DNA of 64,000 nt from NCBI RefSeq assembly GCF_019243775.1, contig NZ_CP069157.1:2987418-3051417 (forward strand), read 5' to 3'. Each line of letters opens with the position of its first letter. Position 1 is the stretch's first letter. Shown piece after piece: positions 28,750 to 35,409 of the stretch. The notes under the pieces were generated by a model, which saw only the letters and a program-made list of their open reading frames with translations, did not search any database and was not told where the DNA came from. Source of the DNA: Morganella morganii (GTDB taxonomy: Bacteria > Pseudomonadota > Gammaproteobacteria > Enterobacterales > Enterobacteriaceae). The position numbers were made by a program, and so were the translations under genes.

Positions 28750-29265
28750 ATGACTAAAAAACCCGGCACACCTCCCGGCAATTTCCGTGCTTATACTGAT
28801 AAGCAGACACAACGCAACATGCTGTTTCAGCGGGTTCTCCGCCTGCTGACCTTCAGTGTGGTTTTCCTCGCCGGGTTTATGATTTATCAGACCTGGCAGA
28901 CACAACAGAATGATGTCTATGCTGACGGGCAGATAACCGGTTATCTGCGGACAGAAATGCGTGATACCCGCTCAGGGCAGCAACTGGTCGGCTGGCCGGT
29001 GGTGAAATTCGTGACAGCGGATAATAAAATCGTGACCTTTACCTCAACAGATCAGTTACTGTGTCAGTCACAGTGTGAAAACGGTCCGGTGGGTGTTTAT
29101 TATCAGAAGGATAATCCGGGCAAAGCACAGATAGCGGACTTCGGTGCCCGCTATGGTGAAATGATTGTCTGGGGAGTGGTCGCCTTTATTCTGCTGGTGA
29201 CCTATATTCTGCACAGCTGGCGCCTGCGGATTCTGGCCCGCCGCCGTTATGGCGCGGCATCATAA
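28750..29265 (+). CDS. DUF3592-like membrane protein
   Basis: 171-residue protein with a cytoplasmic N terminus, a membrane helix (LLTFSVVFLAGFMIYQTW), a periplasmic beta domain and a second helix (MIVWGVVAFILLVTYIL) before a basic tail. The beta domain has the DUF3592-like pattern: a KFVTADNKIVTFTS stretch, then VGVYYQKDNPGKAQIADF just before the second helix. Two Cys (LLCQSQCENG) may pair. The function is unknown for the family. Its last 6 bases overlap the end of the converging WG-repeat gene. Confidence 0.75.
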   Translation: MTKKPGTPPGNFRAYTDKQTQRNMLFQRVLRLLTFSVVFLAGFMIYQTWQTQQNDVYADGQITGYLRTEMRDTRSGQQLVGWPVVKFVTADNKIVTFTSTDQLLCQSQCENGPVGVYYQKDNPGKAQIADFGARYGEMIVWGVVAFILLVTYILHSWRLRILARRRYGAAS

Positions 29266-29781
29266 GCGGCTGTCCGGCGGTGGTGTCCGGCCGAATCCGG
29301 TGATAAGGCCGTAAGGTGAAATACGGAACCAGTGACCGCCGATCCACCAGGAGTGTTCGCCGTCGGTTTCCTCTTCACACCCCACGCCGACTTCGGCGGT
29401 ACCGTTAGCGAAACCGTACGTGCAGTCATAAATAGCGGGGATCACCACCCGCCCGGTGACACTGTCCGCATAACCGATTTTATTGCCGGAGCGGATACGG
29501 TAACGCCCGTCTTCCGGTTCATCCGGCGCACTGTCGAAATAGTACGGCTGATACGGCTCCTGCAGATTACGGTCGACGAAATGGCTGCCGAAAGTGTCTT
29601 TATCCCGGTACAGACAGAGCTCAAAGGGATTATCCGGCCTGAAGCAGTTATCCGCCACTGACGGTTCATCCGCGCGGGCCCGTATCCATTCACGGGCTTT
29701 TTCTGCCTGCACATCCGTACCGGCAAATGCGGTCAGCGGCAGCAACATCACAAATACGATTCCCGGTATTCTGCATCTCAT
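29260..29781 (-). CDS. Exported WG-repeat-like protein
   Basis: 173-residue protein with a signal peptide (FVMLLPLTAFAGTD, cleaved after AFA). The central part, RSGNKIGYADSVTGRVVIPAIYD, reads like a WG beta-hairpin repeat in which a bacterial surface or periplasmic protein restates a 'G-Y-D-G-K-V-I-P-Y-D' pattern; only one or two repeats are present. Four Cys in the mature part suggest disulfides. Function unknown. It converges on, and overlaps by 6 bp, the DUF3592-like gene. Confidence 0.7.
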   Translation of the reverse strand: MRCRIPGIVFVMLLPLTAFAGTDVQAEKAREWIRARADEPSVADNCFRPDNPFELCLYRDKDTFGSHFVDRNLQEPYQPYYFDSAPDEPEDGRYRIRSGNKIGYADSVTGRVVIPAIYDCTYGFANGTAEVGVGCEEETDGEHSWWIGGHWFRISPYGLITGFGRTPPPDSRL

Positions 29782-29862
29782 CGGTTATTCCTCTGCCTGA
29801 CCACGGTCTGTGATACCTTCCTCTTTATATATACGGGAAGGCTATCACTGATATTACCCCGG

Positions 29863-31041
29863 TCAGCCGGTGACGACTACTGATGCCGCAGCCTGTTTTG
29901 CCGCGTCCACCGCTTCCTGAACAGAAGGTGCCAGCGCCAGGGCAACGCCCATGCGCCGGGAGCCGTCAATCTCCGGTTTGGCAAACAGACGCAGTTGCAC
30001 AGTCCCGGTCAGAGCGTGCTCCAGCCCGCTGTAACGGACATCACCGCTGCGCAGTGACGGCAGGATCACGGCTGAGGCAGCCGGACGGTACTGCACTATC
30101 TCTCCGGCCGGTAATCCGAGAAACGCCCGCACGTGCAGGGCAAATTCAGAGATATTCTGTGAAATCAGGGTGACCAGCCCGGTATCGTGAGGACGCGGAG
30201 AAACTTCATTAAAAATAATATCCTCACCACGGACAAACAGCTCAACACCGAACAGGCCATAGCCGCCCAGCCCGTTAACGATAGTCTCCGCCACCTGTTG
30301 TGCCCGTGCCAGAACAGCATCCGGCATGGCCTGCGGCTGCCAGGATTCACGGTAATCCCCGCGCTCCTGACGGTGTCCGACCGGCGCACAGAAATGCACA
30401 CCATCTGCCGCACGGACAGTCAGCAGCGTGATTTCATAATCAAAATCAATCATCCGCTCAACAATCACCCGCCCTTTTCCGGCACGTCCTGCTTCCTGAG
30501 AGGCCAGCCAGGCATCGTGCAATGTGTTCTCATCGCGGATAATGCTCTGCCCTTTACCCGATGAACTCATCACCGGCTTGATAATGCAGGGAAATCCAAT
30601 CTCACCGGCGGCACGGATAAAAGACGCCTCGTCATCCGCAAAGCGGTATTCTGATGTCATCAGCCCCAGCTCTTCCGCAGCCAGGCGGCGGATCCCTTCG
30701 CGGTTCATGGTCAGTTTTACCGCATTGGCACAGGGCACGACATGAAAGCCCTCCTGCTCCAGCCGGTATAATGTGTCTGTCGCAATCGCTTCAATTTCCG
30801 GCACAATATGGTCAGGCTGCTCTTTCCGGATCACGGCTTCCAGCTCCGCACCGTCCAGCATATTGATCACATAACGGCGGTGCGCAATATGCATAGCCGG
30901 TGCATTGTCATAACGATCAACGGCAATCACTTCAATGCCGAGCCGCTGGCACTCAATCGCCACTTCTTTGCCTAATTCACCTGCGCCCAGCAGCATCACC
31001 TTTGTGGCACCCGGGCGTAATGCCGTACCTAATGTTGTCAT
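29863..31041 (-). CDS. purT: Formate-dependent GAR transformylase 2
   Basis: ATP-grasp enzyme of purine synthesis that formylates glycinamide ribonucleotide with free formate and ATP. The ATG at 31041 gives 392 residues, the E. coli length. [20 protein letters not shown] starts the PreATP-grasp fold; [11 protein letters not shown] is the ATP loop; [19 protein letters not shown] is the PurK/PurT signature. A PurR box sits at 31088-31103, so the gene is probably repressed by PurR with hypoxanthine or guanine, which ties it to hpt salvage. Confidence 0.95.
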   Translation of the reverse strand: MTTLGTALRPGATKVMLLGAGELGKEVAIECQRLGIEVIAVDRYDNAPAMHIAHRRYVINMLDGAELEAVIRKEQPDHIVPEIEAIATDTLYRLEQEGFHVVPCANAVKLTMNREGIRRLAAEELGLMTSEYRFADDEASFIRAAGEIGFPCIIKPVMSSSGKGQSIIRDENTLHDAWLASQEAGRAGKGRVIVERMIDFDYEITLLTVRAADGVHFCAPVGHRQERGDYRESWQPQAMPDAVLARAQQVAETIVNGLGGYGLFGVELFVRGEDIIFNEVSPRPHDTGLVTLISQNISEFALHVRAFLGLPAGEIVQYRPAASAVILPSLRSGDVRYSGLEHALTGTVQLRLFAKPEIDGSRRMGVALALAPSVQEAVDAAKQAAASVVVTG

Positions 31042-31087
31042 CACTGTCACCTGTTCAGAAATACCGGAAAATTGCGCGCCATTATAT

Positions 31088-31103
31088 ACGCAATCGTTTG
31101 CTT
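31088..31103. promoter_or_regulatory. PurR operator of purT
   Basis: ACGCAATCGTTTGCTT, differing from the consensus ACGCAAACGTTTNCNT at one fixed base, lies 47 bp before the purT ATG, the expected promoter position. PurR itself is not in the window. Confidence 0.8.
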
Positions 31104-31141
31104 TAGTCACGAAATAAGCAAATCACCGGCTGTCACAGCGC

Positions 31142-32050
31142 TCAGCGGGGTTTTATGCCCAGACCGGCTTTTGCTGTATTTTTCCGGTAATGGCGGATAA
31201 GAGACAGGATACAGAACAGCAATCCCAGCCAGATCAATGAGAAACTGACGCCTTTGACAGCATCAAAATGCTCATTAAAGAGGAATACCGCCAGCAGGAA
31301 CTGAATGGTCGGCTCGAGATACTGTGCCAGCCCGATAGTGGTCAGTGTGGTGGAACGCACCGCAGCCGTGAAGAACAGCAGCGGCAGCAGCGTGACAGGC
31401 GCGGTCAGTATAAAACAGATTCGGGTAAAGGTATCTGCAGTGCTGAATGTGCCCGCTCCGCTGTTTTCAAGCCAGAAATACAACACAATAGCCACCGGCA
31501 GCAGCCAGAGACTCTCAATCAGCAGTGAGGTCGTCAGGTCATAACGGATAAATTTGCGGATAAAGCCGTACAGTGCAAACGCAGAGCCCATCATCAGCGC
31601 CAGTTTCGGCAGGCTGCCGTACTGATAAAGCTGATAACCCACCCCGGCACAGACAAAAATCAGCGCGGTTTTCTCTGCCGGTTTCAGGCGTTCATGCAGG
31701 AAGATGACACCCAGTAAAATAGAAAACAAGGGGGTGATGAAATATCCCATGCTGGCTTCCAGCACCAAATCATGGGTCATTGAATAGGTAAAGGTGCACC
31801 AGGATATTGCCATCACACTGGTACTGAGCAGACAAAGCAGCAGCGAGCGTTTATCAGCCCATACCGCTTTTACCCGGGTACGGTTTTTTAAAAAGAAACG
31901 GACAAATAATAACAGCGGAATTGACCAGAGGACGCGCTGGGATAATAACTCCAGCGGCTGCACCCCCGGCAGCAAGCGGTAAAAAAGCGGTGTGATCCCC
32001 CAGAGAAAATAAGAAAAAATTGCCAGCATCGCGCCGGATCGCAAAAACAT
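31142..32050 (-). CDS. rarD: RarD, EamA family transporter
   Basis: 302-residue membrane protein with ten helices in two EamA repeats. GAMLAIFSYFLWGITPLFYRLL and LSQRVLWSIPLL at the start and TIGLAQYLEPTIQFLLAVFLFNE near the end match RarD. The family is annotated as chloramphenicol-sensitive protein RarD; its physiological substrate is not established. AACGTT-centred operator-like sites lie 190-490 bp upstream in an otherwise empty spacer, so it may be controlled by the LacI-type protein encoded beyond. Confidence 0.88.
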   Translation of the reverse strand: MFLRSGAMLAIFSYFLWGITPLFYRLLPGVQPLELLSQRVLWSIPLLLFVRFFLKNRTRVKAVWADKRSLLLCLLSTSVMAISWCTFTYSMTHDLVLEASMGYFITPLFSILLGVIFLHERLKPAEKTALIFVCAGVGYQLYQYGSLPKLALMMGSAFALYGFIRKFIRYDLTTSLLIESLWLLPVAIVLYFWLENSGAGTFSTADTFTRICFILTAPVTLLPLLFFTAAVRSTTLTTIGLAQYLEPTIQFLLAVFLFNEHFDAVKGVSFSLIWLGLLFCILSLIRHYRKNTAKAGLGIKPR

Positions 32051-32304
32051 GGTTCAGCCAATCCTGTTTATCATTATGTTATGACTATCATACCCCCCTG
32101 CATTAAAAATCCCATGCGCCTGCTCAATTTATTTCCCGTCGCCGGTCTCTCCCGTGCACATCATATTATGTTCACTGAAACCACGCTGTTTACTACGCAG
32201 ATATAACTATAAAATATCAGTTTCGCTTGATCTTTACATTGATAACGTTAACATAGCAATTATCATTAACACATCATTTTTGGGTATAATTCCTAATATC
32301 TGAT

Positions 32305-32316
32305 GTTAACGTTAAC
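32305..32316. promoter_or_regulatory. LacI-type operator candidate
   Basis: GTTAACGTTAAC is a perfect 12 bp palindrome with the central CG typical of LacI/GalR operators. It is the best of three copies of the motif in this spacer and lies 255 bp upstream of rarD. Confidence 0.55.
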
Positions 32317-32731
32317 TTTGAGTAGTTATAGCTAGATAGATCCCCTGATTTTTTATACTCTGTAAATCACAGTCACTCGCAATACATTGATGATAAAAGA
32401 TAAATAATCATTTAATGTTCATTACCGCGATAAACAGAGTAACACGTTGGACATTTCCCTCCGGAGATTGAAAAATCTTTCGTGCGGTAGCTTTGTCTCT
32501 GAAAAATATCGTCACCTTTTTTTAATTAACTATTTTAACGTTAATATTGAAAGATAAGTAATAATAAATACCACTACGAACCCAAAATCAAAGAAATAAC
32601 ATTAAAATACAACATTGAAAGTTTTGTGTTTAGCTAAAGCGAAATTAACGCTTAATGTTGCACTCAAAACGACAGATAAATCCGTAATTACAAAAATAAC
32701 GCTGCGCTGATTTTTTATCCGGCTGCCTGCC

Positions 32732-32758
32732 TTTGGTTAATTAAAAAAATTAACCAAA
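32732..32758. terminator. Hairpin downstream of the LacI gene
   Basis: TTTGGTTAATT and AATTAACCAAA are exact inverted arms of 11 bp around five A residues. It lies about 55 bases beyond the stop of the leftward LacI gene. There is no T tract after it on either strand, so it is a structure with uncertain terminator role; it could also be an operator. Confidence 0.45.
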
Positions 32759-32813
32759 CGTGAACGGATAAAAATCAGAAAAAAAGAGAAAGGATTGTGT
32801 GACTGCCGGGGGA

Positions 32814-33812
32814 TCAGAGTGACTTTCTGCTGAGCATCCGGCAAGGGATATAAGTCCGCCCTGACGAAACCCGTACTTCAATAAGATGCAGTGCCGCTGT
32901 TTCACCCAGCAGGCGATACGGAGAGCGGATAGTGGTCAGCGGGGGATAAAAAAGTTCTCCGGTACCGGTCATATTTTCACAGCCGAGAATACCGGCCTGC
33001 TCCGGAACAGAAATACCGCGGGTTAATAAAACCTGATACACAACAAAGGCTATCTGATCATTACCGCAGATAATACAGTCAAATAACGGTGAATTACCGT
33101 CAATGTATTGATCTATCAGTGTCACAACGTCCCGGTAATAAATATCAGATAATGTGATGTTGTGCTGATTCAGCTGACCGGCTGACAATCCCGCATTCAG
33201 CCACGCATTCTGAACCGCATCACGGCGCAGACCGGATGAAAGGCACTCCGCCGGCGGCCAGATACAAAGCGGACGACGATACCCCCGCTGAATAAGATAT
33301 TCTGTTGCATCATACTGAGCGTGGTAATCATCCGGAATATAAGACGGTAACGCTGTATTTCCGGGATCATAGCAGTTTGTTAATACCAGGTTTCTGTCGC
33401 GGAGTAACTCAGGAATGTTTATCTCACGCAATTCTGCACTGGTAATAATAATACCGTCAGGACGGCGGGATAAAATCTGGCGGACAGCCGGAACCGGGTC
33501 ATCTCCGGATGAAATATTAACAACAAAGTGGTCCCAGCCATATTTTCCTGCACACTGCTCAATAGCCAGCAGTATTTCAACAGAAAACGGGGCTGAGGCG
33601 GTATCAATTGCTAATACCCCCATGCACGACAGATTTGTATTTTTACCTCTGATTTTCCGGGCTGATAAATCCGGTACATAATTCAGAACATCAATAGCAT
33701 GCTGAACCTGTCTCAACGTCTCAGGCTTCAGCAATTCCGGATTATTTATTGCCCTTGACACAGTCATCAGTGAGACTGATGCCAGCCGGGCAACATCTTT
33801 CAGTGATGCCAT
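32814..33812 (-). CDS. LacI/GalR family transcriptional regulator
   Basis: 332-residue regulator, full length for the family. The ATG at 33812 begins the DNA-binding domain MASLKDVARLASVSLMTVSRAINNP, followed by the hinge YVPDLSARKIRGKNT. The periplasmic-binding-like effector domain includes RRPDGIIITSAEL, FDCIICGNDQIAFVVYQVL and ISVPEQAGILGCEN. The effector is probably a sugar or nucleoside, not identifiable by eye. No sugar genes are nearby. Similar operators lie between its 3' end and rarD. Lower G+C than the surrounding core genes suggests acquired or fast-changing DNA. Confidence 0.85.
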   Translation of the reverse strand: MASLKDVARLASVSLMTVSRAINNPELLKPETLRQVQHAIDVLNYVPDLSARKIRGKNTNLSCMGVLAIDTASAPFSVEILLAIEQCAGKYGWDHFVVNISSGDDPVPAVRQILSRRPDGIIITSAELREINIPELLRDRNLVLTNCYDPGNTALPSYIPDDYHAQYDATEYLIQRGYRRPLCIWPPAECLSSGLRRDAVQNAWLNAGLSAGQLNQHNITLSDIYYRDVVTLIDQYIDGNSPLFDCIICGNDQIAFVVYQVLLTRGISVPEQAGILGCENMTGTGELFYPPLTTIRSPYRLLGETAALHLIEVRVSSGRTYIPCRMLSRKSL

Positions 33813-34206
33813 ATTATTATCAGTAGAAAATAAGTGTTGGTTCTGTCGCGTGAAAAAGAAAAAATGTGAGCTGACATTTATAACATACTGTGTCTGTAAC
33901 CCCAAGAGCAAATGTAAATGTTTATTTCATAAAAAACCCCTTACTCCATAAATTAAACAAACTTTAAACAATAGCAACATATTGTTTTATAAAAATAAAA
34001 ATAAAAAACATCCACATTATTTTGCTTTTATTAAAAAACACACACCGATTCCGAAATGAAATTTACTTATCCATTTAAACATTTCCTCGACGTTATCTTA
34101 TCTACAATACATAAAATTTGCGTAGATAAACCTAAGTAATTATGCCCTTATTTTTATCCGTTAATATCGGTTTGTTTTGTGTCCTATTTTAATTGAGGAG
34201 TAACTT
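33813..34206. other. AT-rich divergent promoter spacer
   Basis: About 390 bp of strongly AT-rich DNA between the LacI gene (leftward) and the FixJ-like gene (rightward). It must hold both promoters. No ORF or clear palindrome found. The high AT content would suit H-NS silencing, which is inference. Confidence 0.4.
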
Positions 34207-34836
34207 ATGGATGCCGTTATTCATTTAATTAACTGTGCTGATTTACCAGGCAACAATATCAATTTCATGCTTGATAATATGAATTGTGAAGTAAAATCTT
34301 ATTCATCTGAGCAGGATTTTCTGAAATATTATGTTAATACGCCAAAAGAGCATGCCCGTGAATGTATTATTCTGGAAGTGGGAGAATCATCTGCTGAGGC
34401 ATTCTATCTTATCGATGAACTCAAACGCCTGAAAAGCATTATTCCTGTGATTGTTATCACCGCTTATCCGTCTTTTGAGACCTGCCGTCGTGCATTTAAA
34501 GCGGGTATTCTGGAATTCTTCAAGAAACCGATTAATTCAGAGCTGTTAGTTAATGCGATTCATGACGCATTTAATCAATATGAAAATAGCCTCACTAAGT
34601 ACCATAGATATCAACGCTTTAAAGATAAATTCAGCAAGTTATCTGCCCGTGAGAAAGAGGTCATGGATATGATTCTGGAAGGAAATAGCAGTAAAGAAGC
34701 TGCACAAAAATTATCATTGTCGCCGCGCACTGTTGAAGTACACCGTTCTAATATGTATACCAAGCTGCGTATTAAATCATTACCACAGCTGGTGCAGGAA
34801 TATGATTTTTATAAAAACTATTCAGATTCAATCTGA
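34207..34836 (+). CDS. FixJ/NarL-like regulator with degenerate receiver
   Basis: 209-residue regulator. The C terminus is a LuxR-type helix-turn-helix (LSAREKEVMDMILEGNSSKEAA, then LSLSPRTVEVHRSNMYTKL). The N terminus is a CheY-like fold in which the conserved Thr85 (VITAYPS) and Lys107 (FFKKPI) remain, but the phosphoacceptor Asp is Glu57 (CIILEVGE) and the acidic pocket is lost (LINCADL instead of a D-D pair). It is therefore probably not switched by ordinary phosphorylation. No kinase is adjacent. GAGGAG precedes the ATG. Low G+C like its surroundings. Its targets are unknown; the coiled-coil operon is the nearest. Confidence 0.8.
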   Translation: MDAVIHLINCADLPGNNINFMLDNMNCEVKSYSSEQDFLKYYVNTPKEHARECIILEVGESSAEAFYLIDELKRLKSIIPVIVITAYPSFETCRRAFKAGILEFFKKPINSELLVNAIHDAFNQYENSLTKYHRYQRFKDKFSKLSAREKEVMDMILEGNSSKEAAQKLSLSPRTVEVHRSNMYTKLRIKSLPQLVQEYDFYKNYSDSI

Positions 34837-35409
34837 GTATTTCCGGCTTTATAATACACTTTATATTCCTGTCTTGTAGTTAATAAATATACCGATGATT
34901 TTACCTGCTTTTACTTTCTTATTTAACTACTTCTGATGCTTCACTGTTAATACAGATTGTCTTTCTTATCATATTCCGGATTGCGCCAGTGTTACTGCTG
35001 GTGACAAATTGTAATACAATGATAATACACCAGAGTCTTACTCAGATATTAACGATACATACCGGCAGTCATATGTTCCGGAAAATCTGACATAATGAGA
35101 CCTGACACTCCGCAATACAGATATAAAACTTCATTAATAGTATTTGATACCTATTACTCATTTTAATATCTTGTTACGAATGAGAAAATACACTTTACTC
35201 CTTTGTCGGGTGAGCCGGAGTTGTTTGCGCCCTGAAAATCCCCCTCTCTTTATACCACTCTTTCCCTGCGTGTTTTCATGCTGATACTGACAATCAGCAA
35301 TAATGACATGCCCCGCTGTTATCCCCTGAAGTTCGCTGTATTCCTGTAATAATACGCCATAAAAAAGCATCCGTTACAGGATGCTTTCAGTATCAACATA
35401 ATCACCGGA
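34837..35409. other. Gene-free AT-rich spacer
   Basis: About 570 bp between the ends of two converging genes. A 70-codon leftward frame at 35158-35370 has no start context or composition to support it. No convincing terminator; GCATCCGTTACAGGATGC-like sequence near 35367-35384 (GCATCC...GGATGC) can form a small stem after the coiled-coil gene. Confidence 0.4.
35367..35390 (-). terminator. Possible terminator of coiled-coil gene
   Basis: Read leftward, AGCATCC-TGTAAC-GGATGCT is followed by TTTTTTATGG, an intrinsic terminator shape located 20-40 bases after the stop of the coiled-coil/FKBP gene. Confidence 0.75.

Larger units (their letters stand above)
32051..32813. other. Gene-free spacer with repeated AACGTT sites
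   Basis: About 760 bp, very AT-rich, no supported gene. It contains three similar palindromes: GATAACGTTAAC (32241-32252), GTTAACGTTAAC (32305-32316, perfect) and TTTTAACGTTAATA (32533-32546), plus ATTAACGCTTAAT near 32645. They look like LacI/GalR-family operators. A strong hairpin closes the spacer at 32732-32758. Confidence 0.6.

Noticed and set aside
35158-35370. 70-codon leftward frame after the coiled-coil gene
   Set aside because: No ribosome site; overlaps the likely terminator; no recognisable features.
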